Source: Bacillota bacterium
Lineage (GTDB): Bacteria > Bacillota > Clostridia > Caldicoprobacterales > Caldicoprobacteraceae
Assembly: GCA_023622385.1 (NCBI GenBank)
Contig: JAMNZI010000178.1
Location: 1-34,345 of the forward strand
Reading direction: 5' to 3'
Length of the DNA: 34,345 nt
The first letter of the stretch is position 1, and each line of letters begins with the position of its first letter. Of the stretch, positions 9,179 through 17,730 are shown piece after piece. A model generated the notes under the pieces. That model saw only the letters and a list, made by a program, of their open reading frames with translations, was not told where the DNA came from and did not search any database. Position numbers and translations under genes: made by a program.

Positions 9179-10960
9179 TTGGATGTAAAAGAGAGAATCA
9201 ATAAATTGCGTGAGAAGATGCAGGAAAAGGGCTTGGAGGCCTATATTGTCCCCAGCTCGGACCCACACATGAGCGAGTATGTGGCTTCCCGTTGGGAGGG
9301 CAGGAAATGGCTGTCGGGTTTTACGGGTTCGGCAGGGACTTTGGTTGTGACACGCCAAAGAAGCGGCCTTTGGACTGACGGCAGATACTACATACAGGCT
9401 GAAAAGCAGCTTGAAGGCACGGGGATTGAGCTTTTCAAAGCAGGTACGCCAGGGGTACCTGATTACGTAGAATGGCTCAGGCAGGAACTGCCTGAAAATA
9501 GCTGTGTTGGGATATGCGGCGAGGTGTTTTCTGTTTCCAAAGTTAGGGAGATGGAGAAGGAACTTTCAAAAAAGGGCATATGTTTGAACAAGGAATTTGA
9601 CTTGGTGGATGAGGTTTGGGAAGGGCGACCCGCGGCACCGCAGCAGCCGGTATTTGTTCACGATGTGGCCTTTGCGGGAAAGACTACAGCTCAAAAGCTG
9701 GATATGGTGCGCCAGGAAATGGCGAAGAAAGGGGTCAATTACTATTTGATATGCAGCCTGGACGATGTGGCATGGCTGTATAATATTCGCGGCAGCGATA
9801 TAGCCTACAATCCTGTGGCCATAGCATATGCCCTGGTGTCTTCCCATCAGGCTTGGCTATTTATTGATAAAAATAAGGTGCCTGGGGATGTGGCGCGCAT
9901 GCTGGATGAGAATGGGGTAATCGTCGAGGACTACCAAAGGGTATATGAACACCTTGCTGGATTAAAGGAAAGCGATGCTATACTCTTTGACCCGGATGTC
10001 GCCAATAGCCGGCTCTATAATGCTATAGCAAATGGATGCAAGAAGGTAGAGGGCATGAGCATCGTTGCCAGGCTGAAGGCTATAAAAAATGAGGTTGAGA
10101 TAGACAACCTCAAAAAGGCTCATGTGCGCGATGGGGTAGCCATGGTCAAATTCCTATACTGGCTTGAGCACAACTTGGGTAAGGAGAAAATAACCGAGAT
10201 TACTGTGGCCGAAAAGCTGGAAGAGTTTAGGCGACAGCAGGAAGATTTCATGGGGCCAAGCTTTGCCACCATTGCAGCCTATAAGGACCATGCTGCCATG
10301 ATGCATTATCAAGCCACTCCTGAAAGCTGCTATACCCTTGAGCAGGAAGGCTTTTTGCTCATCGATTCGGGAGGTCAATACTTGGGAGGGACTACCGATA
10401 TAACCCGTACAATAGTTTTGGGGCCCATTACCGACAGGCAGCGAAGGGATTTTACGCTTGTGCTCAAAGGCCACATAAATTTGGCACGGGCGAGGTTCCT
10501 GTACGGGGCCACCGGCTCCAATATGGACGTATTGGCAAGGTTGCCATTATGGGAGCAGGGAATAGACTATAAATGCGGTACTGGGCATGGTGTAGGGTAT
10601 TTTCTCAACGTGCACGAAGGGCCGCAGCGTTTAAGCCAGGTTCCCAACAACGTAAAACTGGAAAAGGGGATGATCGTGACCAACGAGCCGGGGGTGTATA
10701 TCGAGGGACAGTATGGCATACGCACTGAAAATGAGATGCTGGTAGTAGAGGATAGACGGACTGAATTTGGCGAATTTTTGAGATTTGAACCTATAACTTA
10801 CTGTCCCATTGACCTCAATGGAGTTGATCCTGAGCTGTTGAGCCAAGAGGAAAAGAAGTGGCTCAATGAATACCACAGCATGGTGTATGACCTGTTATCG
10901 CCATTGCTGGATGAAAATGAGAGGGAATGGCTCAAAGTCAAGACCAAACCCATAGAATAA
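9179..10960 (+). CDS. Xaa-Pro aminopeptidase, long form (M24B)
   Basis: A metallopeptidase that removes an N-terminal residue preceding proline. The 593-residue length with two creatinase-type N-terminal domains (about 1-310) before the pita-bread catalytic domain matches the long XPNPEP1-like form, not the roughly 440-residue E. coli PepP. The dinuclear metal ligands are Asp396 (LIDSGG), Asp407 (TTDITRT), His470 (GTGHGVGYF), Glu503 (TNEPGVY) and Glu517 (RTENEM). The start is TTG 9179, eight bases after GAGGGAGGT; no in-frame ATG is better placed. No signal peptide is seen, so it is cytoplasmic. It lies 61 bases after the GH127 gene and may be read through from it, but has no pathway link to it. 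A terminator follows. Confidence 0.93.
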   Translation: MDVKERINKLREKMQEKGLEAYIVPSSDPHMSEYVASRWEGRKWLSGFTGSAGTLVVTRQRSGLWTDGRYYIQAEKQLEGTGIELFKAGTPGVPDYVEWLRQELPENSCVGICGEVFSVSKVREMEKELSKKGICLNKEFDLVDEVWEGRPAAPQQPVFVHDVAFAGKTTAQKLDMVRQEMAKKGVNYYLICSLDDVAWLYNIRGSDIAYNPVAIAYALVSSHQAWLFIDKNKVPGDVARMLDENGVIVEDYQRVYEHLAGLKESDAILFDPDVANSRLYNAIANGCKKVEGMSIVARLKAIKNEVEIDNLKKAHVRDGVAMVKFLYWLEHNLGKEKITEITVAEKLEEFRRQQEDFMGPSFATIAAYKDHAAMMHYQATPESCYTLEQEGFLLIDSGGQYLGGTTDITRTIVLGPITDRQRRDFTLVLKGHINLARARFLYGATGSNMDVLARLPLWEQGIDYKCGTGHGVGYFLNVHEGPQRLSQVPNNVKLEKGMIVTNEPGVYIEGQYGIRTENEMLVVEDRRTEFGEFLRFEPITYCPIDLNGVDPELLSQEEKKWLNEYHSMVYDLLSPLLDENEREWLKVKTKPIE

Positions 10961-11022
10961 TCGGATGGGCTGGAGGAGCTAAATAGGCTTAACAGGAATT
11001 TATTTTCGGAGATAAAACAAAA

Positions 11023-11066
11023 AGGAGCCACAGGGTTTTATAAGCCCCACGGCTCCTATTTATTTT
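11023..11066. terminator. Bidirectional intrinsic terminator between convergent genes
   Basis: AGGAGCC pairs with GGCTCCT, with an inner GGG:CCC after a three-base internal loop. A T-rich run (TATTTTTT) follows on the plus strand, and the A-rich run before the stem gives T's on the minus strand. It sits between the aminopeptidase (plus) and the URO-D-like gene (minus) and can serve both. Confidence 0.75.
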
Positions 11067-11081
11067 TTATATAAAGGCGGG

Positions 11082-12206
11082 CTATTTCATTCCGAATAGC
11101 TCTTCCTTAAGGTCGAGGTAATACAGGTAATCTTCGGGTTTTACGTTGGGCGGGCAGCGATGATCGCAGAACGGTATATATCCTCCCCTTTCCACCAGCG
11201 GCACCAGGCCTTCAAGGTATTCCTTTATGGCTTCTTTGCCTTGAGCCAATACCATCTTATCTACACCGCCCATGATCCTCAAATCTTTTCCGTATTGGTC
11301 AAGGAGCTCTTTTGGATGGCAGCAGCTGTTGACTTCATAGGGGAACAGGCAATTGATGCCGCTCTCTAAAAAGTAAGGCAAGAGAGGCCGGACATCGCCA
11401 TCGCAGTCAACATACCATATATCTATACCGGCTTCCTTAAGCTTCTTGTGTATGCGCTTATAGCGCGGCACCACCACGTTTTTAAAGAAATCTATAGACA
11501 CTATGGGGCCGTTTTTGAAGCATATGTCCTCCCATCCCGCTGCAAAATCGAAGTCAAAATGGGGCAACACCTGATCCAGGAAATCCTCAACCAGGACGCA
11601 GCAGGTCTCCACCATATCCTCCACCATATCGGGATAGTCATAGCAGGCATATGCCAGGCCTTCGAATGTGAGCATGTCGCGAATCTTGCCGATCATGGAG
11701 CCGGTATTTACGCCCAGAGGATAATCCCTGTCATCTGGGTGAGCCTTTTTGAGAGCTTCGATGTCAACTTTTCGTGAAGGGTCATCTCTGCGGAAACGCT
11801 CTTCTTTGCACCTTTTCCAGTCTTCGGGGGTCACGATGGAGGATTTTATAAAGTGGGGGATGGTGTCATGGTCATCCTTTGGAACTTCAGCCAGGAGGCC
11901 ATCGCTGTTGATGAGGATTTTGGTGGTCTCAGTCTCTTCAATCACCTTTGTTTCAAAAGGAGGAGACATCCATACGTTGCCGCTTATTACTTCTATTCTG
12001 TCGAAATTGAAAAAGATGTCGGCTTCATGGTTGTTGGTGATGTTGTTTTCCACAAATATGGACCATTCTTTGAAATTTTCATCCCAGTATCCAAACTCCA
12101 TGTTGAAGCACCGGTCAAAGGGCTTGTAATGCATCTGGTTGTTAAACCGCTCTCGGTCTGTCATGGTCCCCTTCCATTTCGGGCGACAAGGCGTTATTGT
12201 TTTCAT
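11082..12206 (-). CDS. Uroporphyrinogen decarboxylase-fold protein (MtaA/CmuA-like methyltransferase family)
   Basis: A 374-residue TIM-barrel protein of the URO-D superfamily. It is more like the cobalamin-dependent methyltransferase branch than true HemE: it lacks a recognisable HemE N-terminal block and carries FCDHRCPPNVKPEDYLYYL at the C-terminus, where His349 and Cys351 match the H-x-C zinc motif of MtaA-type enzymes. Other family-like segments are IWYVDCDGDVRPLLPYFLESG, NCLFPYEVNS and IMGGVDKMVLAQG. ATG 12206 is eight bases after AAGGAGGA. No heme-synthesis gene, corrinoid protein or methyltransferase partner is adjacent, so its methyl donor, if any, is unknown. Homologues are common as orphan genes near sugar-use loci in Clostridia. 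Family firm, reaction unknown. Confidence 0.85.
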   Translation of the reverse strand: MKTITPCRPKWKGTMTDRERFNNQMHYKPFDRCFNMEFGYWDENFKEWSIFVENNITNNHEADIFFNFDRIEVISGNVWMSPPFETKVIEETETTKILINSDGLLAEVPKDDHDTIPHFIKSSIVTPEDWKRCKEERFRRDDPSRKVDIEALKKAHPDDRDYPLGVNTGSMIGKIRDMLTFEGLAYACYDYPDMVEDMVETCCVLVEDFLDQVLPHFDFDFAAGWEDICFKNGPIVSIDFFKNVVVPRYKRIHKKLKEAGIDIWYVDCDGDVRPLLPYFLESGINCLFPYEVNSCCHPKELLDQYGKDLRIMGGVDKMVLAQGKEAIKEYLEGLVPLVERGGYIPFCDHRCPPNVKPEDYLYYLDLKEELFGMK

Positions 12207-12424
12207 AAAAATTTCCTCCTTATTGGCCTTTTATTTGTTTGTTTTGTTATTACCCCTTTGTCCTGTTCCGAAGTAAGCAAAAAATATTTTATCATATTTT
12301 TTGCAATTTATCATTATATTGTAAAAAATAGAATCTTCTTACATAGCATTTACATAAAATGAAGGCAAATGGACTTTGACGCTCCTTCTTGTTTGCTAGA
12401 CATGAAAAATTAACAGCCGTTCTA

Positions 12425-12949
12425 TTACACTCTATACAGATGCGAATCTTTGGTGTAGCGGTTGGCATAACAGCTGGCAGCATAGCTTTCAGGTTTAATC
12501 TTTGGTTCAAAAGCCGTGCCTTTAGCCATGGCCACCATCTCATTTATCAAATCCTTGGTGGCACCTTTGGTCCCCACATCAAGATGAAACTCAAAATGTA
12601 TATCGCCTGAACGGCCCGAAGGCCTAAGTAAGCACTGTACTATTTTCTCAATTTTATCGGGAGTGAACAGGGCCGCTACTTCCAGGGTCCTGGCGGTCTC
12701 GTAATATATCTTCTCTCGCAGACTTTTGATGGGTCTGGGAACTACATGCTTTGTGATGAAGCCGATAGCCCCCCTGCCGATACGGTGAAGGTGTATGGCC
12801 GTTACGAATACCGTCTTTCTCTCTACCTGTGAATCCGAGCCTACTGACAGGCGATATTCACAGTAAGGGGCCTGTTTGATGAAATTGAGTATATGGTCGT
12901 ACACCTGATCAAACGTTAAGTTGTGGTATTTTGAGTTAGAGAACAACAA
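12425..12949 (-). CDS. YkuK-family (DUF458) RNase H-like protein
   Basis: A small protein of about 174 residues of the DUF458/YkuK family, predicted to have an RNase H-like fold but without an established function. Recognisable blocks are LTFDQVYDHILNFI, the acidic-Ser block SVGSDSQVERKTVFVTAIHLH, and REKIYYETARTLEVAALF. The start is unclear: the track TTG at 12949 has no ribosome binding site. A strong GGGAGGGG lies at 12998-12991 and is followed five bases later by an in-frame ATA at 12985; no ATG, GTG or TTG lies at proper distance from it. Translation could therefore begin at that ATA, adding 12 residues. It is transcribed away from the metallo-hydrolase gene; the 218 bases downstream before the URO-D-like gene are AT-rich. 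Confidence 0.82.
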   Translation of the reverse strand: MLFSNSKYHNLTFDQVYDHILNFIKQAPYCEYRLSVGSDSQVERKTVFVTAIHLHRIGRGAIGFITKHVVPRPIKSLREKIYYETARTLEVAALFTPDKIEKIVQCLLRPSGRSGDIHFEFHLDVGTKGATKDLINEMVAMAKGTAFEPKIKPESYAASCYANRYTKDSHLYRV

Positions 12950-13170
12950 CGGCTGTTGTTCCGCCTTGTTGGCTGTAGCTTTTATACCTACCCCTCCCGA
13001 GTTTTTGACTTATTATATATATTATTATACATCAATGGATACTACTTTCACAGGGTATTTATAAAATTTTTCTGCTGTGTTTTCCTTTATTTATGTAGCA
13101 AAATATGCTAATATTTGATATATAATCGAGAATTTTGAGGAAAAATAAACCAGAGAGGAGGGCGATGGGC

Positions 13171-13908
13171 GTGAAGGTCACCGTACTTGGTAAATATGGC
13201 CCGTTTCCTGCGGCTTCAGGGGCCTGTTCGGGATATCTGGTACAGGAGGGAAATACCAAGGTGCTGGTGGACTGTGGCAATGGTGTGCTCAGCCGGCTCC
13301 AGCAGATTTGCCCTATAGATGAATTAAACGCCATCATCATTTCGCATTTACACAGTGACCATGTGTCGGATATGCTGGTACTGCGTTATGCTTTGGATAT
13401 TTTAAATGCCCGCGGGCTCAGAGAGCCCAAACCGCTTCCTGTGTATGTTCCTGAGACTCCTAGAGACGAGTACGATAGGTTGTTTTTTAAAGGCGTATTT
13501 GAAGTCCATCCCATACGAGATGGTATGCAGCTGCAAATAGACGGCCTATCATTTTATTTCCAGGAAATGACCCACCCCGTCCAGAGCTTCGGTATCAAAA
13601 TCGCAGGGGAGAATAAGACGCTGGTGTATACGGGCGATACCAACTATAACGAAAGAATAGAATCGTTTGCCTGCGGCGCTGATCTCTTCATTGCCGATGC
13701 GGGGTTGCTGGAGAGGGACAAAACCGGTCCAAACGTGCCGCATCTTACCGCACGGGAAGTTGGGCTTATAGCGGCAAAAGCCAACGTGAAGCAGTTGATG
13801 CTCACCCATATATGGCCGTGGTACAACGAAGACGACGTACTGGCTGAAGCTAAAGAAAGTTATCCTGGAGCATTTATTGCCCAGGAAATGAAGGAATACA
13901 GCGTATAA
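13171..13908 (+). CDS. Metallo-beta-lactamase-fold hydrolase (RNase Z-like family)
   Basis: A 245-residue cytoplasmic metallo-hydrolase. The HxHxDH motif is SHLHSDHVSDML, an upstream metal-site Asp lies in LVDCGNG, the bridging Asp in YTGDTNYNE and the distal His in LTHIWPWY. The arrangement resembles RNase Z/ElaC-like and cyclic-phosphodiesterase-like MBL proteins, but the RNase Z exosite arm is not evident, so I do not call it RNase Z. The track ORF begins at TTG 13135; the family N-terminus MKVTVLGKYGPFP starts at GTG 13171, eight bases after GAGGAGGG, so that start is chosen (ATG 13165 is too close). comEC follows 23 bases later and may be co-transcribed. Substrate unknown. Confidence 0.88.
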   Translation: MKVTVLGKYGPFPAASGACSGYLVQEGNTKVLVDCGNGVLSRLQQICPIDELNAIIISHLHSDHVSDMLVLRYALDILNARGLREPKPLPVYVPETPRDEYDRLFFKGVFEVHPIRDGMQLQIDGLSFYFQEMTHPVQSFGIKIAGENKTLVYTGDTNYNERIESFACGADLFIADAGLLERDKTGPNVPHLTAREVGLIAAKANVKQLMLTHIWPWYNEDDVLAEAKESYPGAFIAQEMKEYSV

Positions 13909-13931
13909 TAACGTATTCGGTACCGCTGACA

Positions 13932-16334
13932 TTGGTGGAAGGGGTTTCATGGGCCTTGACGGTTTGGGTAAAACGCCCTGTGATATGGCTGACATCTGCC
14001 TATATCATCGGGATTGTGGTAGGAACGAGGCTCAATAAGGAGTTTGCCTTATTCGCTGGAGTGGCTGCCATCTTGGTGGCTGGTATGGCTTGGGTGTGGG
14101 AACGTAAGAGCAATACTGGCATGATCCCAGTATTGCTTCTATTTGGCTTGTTTGGCATTCTGGCCGTACAGGTAAGGCTCAATTCCAAAAACCCCCTTGG
14201 AGACATAACCGGTAAACTGGTGCAGATATATGGACAGGTTGTGGAAAGCCCTAGGTATGATGAACAGCGGGATATTTATGTAGTTGAGACGCTTTCAGCC
14301 GTGGTGGAGGGGGACAAGCGAAATGTAAAGGCCAAGGTCCAGGTTAGCGTTTATTTCGGAGACCAGCAAGAGGAGAGGCAGCGCTACAGCTATGGGGATA
14401 TCGTCGAGGTAAGAGGTAGGCTGGAAGAGCCGCCGGGCCAGCGCAATCCAAAAGGGTTTGACTACAGGGCGTATCTGCAAAGGCGCGGCATCTATAACGT
14501 TATGTCGGTGCAGCCGTATAGTATAAAAAGGGTGGGTGTGGGGAGCCTTCCTTATCTGATGTCGTTAATTTATGCTTTAAAGAGCCGTGCTGAGGCCGTG
14601 TTTGATCAACATGTAGGCGGTAAAGAGGGCGCTCTTGTAAAGACCATGTTGCTCGGACAGAAGTGGCTGCTGCCTTCAGAGGTGCAGAGGGACTTTCAGG
14701 CTACCGGGCTATCTCACGTGCTTGCCATATCGGGTCTGCATGTAGGGTTTATTGCGGCTGCCTTGTCTTCCATTGCGGCGCTGCTGCGCCTTACAAAAAA
14801 GCAGGCTTTTGGCTTCCAGGTATGCCTGTTGTGTCTTTACTGCGTTATGGTGGGGGCTACCCCATCGGTGGTGCGGGCCGTTGTCATGGCGGCTTTACTT
14901 CTAGGGGGTAAAGCGGTAGGGCGCCAGCCCGATATGCTCAATAACCTGTTTGTGGCTGCCTTCTTCATATTGCTGCTTAGGCCTTTGGACCTTTTTGATG
15001 TGGGCTTTCAGCTATCCTTTGCGGCAGTTGTTGGCATCATCCTGTTTGTTGAGCGCTTTGAAAGCTGGTTGAAGTTTTTGCCCAGGTGGATGGCGGCCGG
15101 TTTATCGGTTACCCTGTCGGCTCAGCTAGGGGTATGGCCCATCATTGCCTATCATTTTAACGCTTTTTCGGTTATTTCCATGGTTACCAACCTGCTTTTG
15201 GTCCCCATGTCAGGATTGATAGTGTTAATGGGATTTGCGTTGATGGTCATGGGTTTGGTGATCCCGACCATGGGAATTTTACTTGGGCCGCCGATAAAGC
15301 TTCTGTGCTTTTTGCTTGTAAGGGGAAATGAAGTTTTGGCAGCTATCCCATGGGCTTTCATGCGCGTGGTATCGCCTTCGTTCTTTTTCCTGGCGTGCTA
15401 TTACCTGGCAGTTTGGATTTTATCGCCGGAAAAGCCGAGATGGGTCAAACGGCCTTTTTTGTGGTGTGGGGCCATGGCAGCTGTCCTCTTGTTGGTTGGG
15501 ATACTCATCCCCCTGCTGGATAATGACCTAAAGGTGGTATTTTTAGATGTAGGCCAGGGAGATTGTATATACATAAAAACTCCGGATGAAAAGCACATTT
15601 TGATAGACGGCGGCGGAAGAAGCGCAAGCCATACTGGCACGTTTGATGTTGGAGAAGACGTTGTAGTGCCATTTTTGCTGAAAAACGGAGTGGGACACCT
15701 TGACCTTGTAATTATGTCCCATGCCCATGATGACCATATCGGTGGCTTGATTGCGGTATTGGAGAGCATTCCTGTCAGGGCCTTTATGGAGTATCCGCCT
15801 GGCGAGGAAAGCGATAACTATGTGCGGCTTAAGGAACTGGTAAGCAGGAAGGGCATTAAAAACGTGTATGCCTATTCCGGCCTTTCGTATAGGGTGGGCA
15901 GGGATGTGTGGCTTGACGTGGTGTATCCCCATGTGGCAGATAAGCAGCCCGAGCGGTTATTCAGCGGGGGCGATAACAACCGTTCGCTGGTGATTCTGCT
16001 GCGCTATGGGGAGGCTAATGTGCTATTTACAGGAGATATAGAGGCGGATGTCGAGAAATACTTGTCGAAAAATTGGAATTTGCCGATAGATATATTGAAG
16101 GTTGCTCATCACGGCAGCAACACATCGTCTACCGATGAATGGCTTAAGGCCTTGAGGCCGCAGCTGGCGGTTATACAGGTGGGTAGAAACGCCTTTGGGC
16201 ATCCCAGTTCCCAGGTGCTGCATAGGTTGGAAAATGGAGGGATAAAGGTGTTGCGGAACGACCGACACGGAGCAGTCATAGCCAGTTATGGGGGAAGAAA
16301 ATGGCGCATACGGTGGATGCTTGATGAATGGTAA
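13932..16334 (+). CDS. comEC: ComEC/Rec2 DNA-uptake channel
   Basis: The membrane channel that carries single-stranded DNA into the cytoplasm during natural transformation. The 800-residue protein has two or more N-terminal helices, a DUF4131/OB-like region (about 60-190), the Competence domain with the typical VLAISGLHVGFI and many helices (about 240-520), and a C-terminal metallo-beta-lactamase domain. That domain has DVGQGDCIYI, MSHAHDDHIGG, FTGDIEADVE and VAHHGSNTSS, so its metal site looks intact. Full length argues for a functional gene. The start is uncertain: TTG 13932 lacks a clear binding site, while TTG 13956 follows GGAAGGGG by 11 bases and would give a more usual N-terminus. No other competence gene is in the window, so competence cannot be inferred from this alone. 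Confidence 0.93.
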   Translation: MVEGVSWALTVWVKRPVIWLTSAYIIGIVVGTRLNKEFALFAGVAAILVAGMAWVWERKSNTGMIPVLLLFGLFGILAVQVRLNSKNPLGDITGKLVQIYGQVVESPRYDEQRDIYVVETLSAVVEGDKRNVKAKVQVSVYFGDQQEERQRYSYGDIVEVRGRLEEPPGQRNPKGFDYRAYLQRRGIYNVMSVQPYSIKRVGVGSLPYLMSLIYALKSRAEAVFDQHVGGKEGALVKTMLLGQKWLLPSEVQRDFQATGLSHVLAISGLHVGFIAAALSSIAALLRLTKKQAFGFQVCLLCLYCVMVGATPSVVRAVVMAALLLGGKAVGRQPDMLNNLFVAAFFILLLRPLDLFDVGFQLSFAAVVGIILFVERFESWLKFLPRWMAAGLSVTLSAQLGVWPIIAYHFNAFSVISMVTNLLLVPMSGLIVLMGFALMVMGLVIPTMGILLGPPIKLLCFLLVRGNEVLAAIPWAFMRVVSPSFFFLACYYLAVWILSPEKPRWVKRPFLWCGAMAAVLLLVGILIPLLDNDLKVVFLDVGQGDCIYIKTPDEKHILIDGGGRSASHTGTFDVGEDVVVPFLLKNGVGHLDLVIMSHAHDDHIGGLIAVLESIPVRAFMEYPPGEESDNYVRLKELVSRKGIKNVYAYSGLSYRVGRDVWLDVVYPHVADKQPERLFSGGDNNRSLVILLRYGEANVLFTGDIEADVEKYLSKNWNLPIDILKVAHHGSNTSSTDEWLKALRPQLAVIQVGRNAFGHPSSQVLHRLENGGIKVLRNDRHGAVIASYGGRKWRIRWMLDEW

Positions 16335-16381
16335 AAAGATGAAAGGCAAAACTAAAAGTAAGGGAGGGAAGCTGAAAGGCC

Positions 16382-16798
16382 ATGAAGAGCTACAGGAAGG
16401 AGCTTTGGTTTGAGGTAAACAAGCGACGCGATTTCATCAATATTACCCCTGTTTTGGAGGAATGCGTCAGAGAAAGCGGCATAAAGGAAGGTTTGCTCCT
16501 GTGCAATGCCATGCATATCACCGCCAGCGTGTTTATAAATGATGACGAGCCGGGGCTTCATCAGGACTTTGAAGAATGGCTGGAGAAGTTGGCTCCCGAG
16601 AAACCCTATTCACAGTACAAACATAATGTATTTGAGGATAATGCCGATGCCCATTTAAAGCGCACCATAATGGGCAGAGAGGTAGTAGTAGCAATCACCA
16701 ATGGTAAACTGGACCTGGGGCCATGGGAGCAGATTTTCTATGGCGAGTTTGATGGAAAACGGCGCAAGCGCGTGCTTGTCAAGATCATAGGGGAATAA
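16382..16798 (+). CDS. YjbQ-family (UPF0047) protein
   Basis: A compact 138-residue single-domain protein of the UPF0047/YjbQ family. Conserved features include [17 protein letters not shown], the His in [12 protein letters not shown], the acidic block [14 protein letters not shown], the His in [11 protein letters not shown], and the C-terminal [14 protein letters not shown]. The conserved histidines suggest a metal site. The family is often labelled secondary thiamine-phosphate synthase because some members can complement thiE, but its physiological role is not settled, and no thiamine gene is present here. ATG 16382 follows AAAGG closely, with a stronger GGAGG further upstream. It lies 47 bases after comEC. 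Confidence 0.9.
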   Translation: MKSYRKELWFEVNKRRDFINITPVLEECVRESGIKEGLLLCNAMHITASVFINDDEPGLHQDFEEWLEKLAPEKPYSQYKHNVFEDNADAHLKRTIMGREVVVAITNGKLDLGPWEQIFYGEFDGKRRKRVLVKIIGE

Positions 16799-16879
16799 AT
16801 GGGAATAATTGTTCATGGAAGATGTAGGCTACATATGATAAAATATGTCTGTTAAGCCGCATCAGAGAGGAGGGCAGTC

Positions 16880-17599
16880 GTGGCTGTATTTGCTAAAAAA
16901 AACGGTCGGGTGGGATGTTTCATCCTCCATGGGGTGAACGGTGGCCGCTTCGGAGTAGAGCCCCTCTGTTCTTACCTTGAGGAGCAAGGGTATGGTACAT
17001 ACTGTTGTGAAATTGGCATGGAGTTTGGCTCTGTGAAGCTGTTTAACGCTTATGCTTATTTAGAATGGCTGAACAGGGCCGAGAGGGAATTTGAGGAGTT
17101 TTGTAAAAAATACAATTACGTTGTGGTCATAGGCGTCTCGATTGGAGGGCTGATAGGCATACTCCTTGCCGAAAAGTATATGGTGGATGCCTTGATAACC
17201 ATAAATACCCCCATATATTTGCTGAATGCCAAGAAGCTGCTGGAAATGTTGTACCGTGAAGAGGTAGGAGCGGGAAATTTGTATCTCAGCAGGATTATTA
17301 TCCTGGCTCTGTACCGCTTGATGGGTTTTAACAGGCTATTCCATCAAGTAAAAAAAGTATTATACAGGCTGCGCTGCCCTCTTTTAGTGATACAGGGGAA
17401 AAAGGACGATATCGTGGACTGGAAGAGCGCGTCTTACATATACGACAGTTTTTTGGGCCAAGCTAAAGAGATCCAATATTTTCCAAAATCCGGGCATTTT
17501 ATCTTCTGCGATTGTGAAAGCCGACTGGTGTTCATCCGGTTGCATCAGTTTATTGAAAAGAGCGTGGAAAATAAGATGCTGTTGGAAGGGTATATTTGA
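16880..17599 (+). CDS. Alpha/beta hydrolase, carboxylesterase/lipase-like
   Basis: A 239-residue serine hydrolase. The nucleophile elbow is GVSIGG (Ser in GxSxG), the oxyanion region is ILHGVNGG, the acidic residue lies in GKKDDIVD and the catalytic His in KSGHFIFCD. The order and spacing resemble small carboxylesterases of the Est30/YvaK type, with a short helical lid between about residues 115 and 175. The start is GTG 16880, five bases after GAGGAGGG. There is no signal peptide, so it is cytoplasmic. It stands between the YjbQ gene and pgi with about 80 and 130 bases on either side. Natural substrate unknown; a monoacylglycerol or short-chain ester is a guess from the family. Confidence 0.85.
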   Translation: MAVFAKKNGRVGCFILHGVNGGRFGVEPLCSYLEEQGYGTYCCEIGMEFGSVKLFNAYAYLEWLNRAEREFEEFCKKYNYVVVIGVSIGGLIGILLAEKYMVDALITINTPIYLLNAKKLLEMLYREEVGAGNLYLSRIIILALYRLMGFNRLFHQVKKVLYRLRCPLLVIQGKKDDIVDWKSASYIYDSFLGQAKEIQYFPKSGHFIFCDCESRLVFIRLHQFIEKSVENKMLLEGYI

Positions 17600-17730
17600 T
17601 TTTGCTGCAAGTTCAATTTGCCTAAAATATGGCTTGATAATACAAAACTTTGGATTTCATTTTAAGCAGACAAATATGTTTTTTTACAGTTAAGATAATA
17701 CCATTTGATGAAGAAAGGGGTAGGGTACTC

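Noticed and set aside
12210-12420. Promoter for the URO-D-like gene in the AT-rich gap
   Set aside because: Several TATAAT-like strings are present on the minus strand, but none has a -35 at normal spacing.
13171-13908. Calling the MBL hydrolase RNase Z
   Set aside because: HxHxDH and other metal residues fit, but the RNase Z exosite arm is not evident and many related MBL subfamilies share these motifs.
16382-16798. Thiamine-phosphate synthase function for the YjbQ-family protein
   Set aside because: The label comes from weak side activity in the family; no thiamine gene or TPP riboswitch is present, so only the family name is given.
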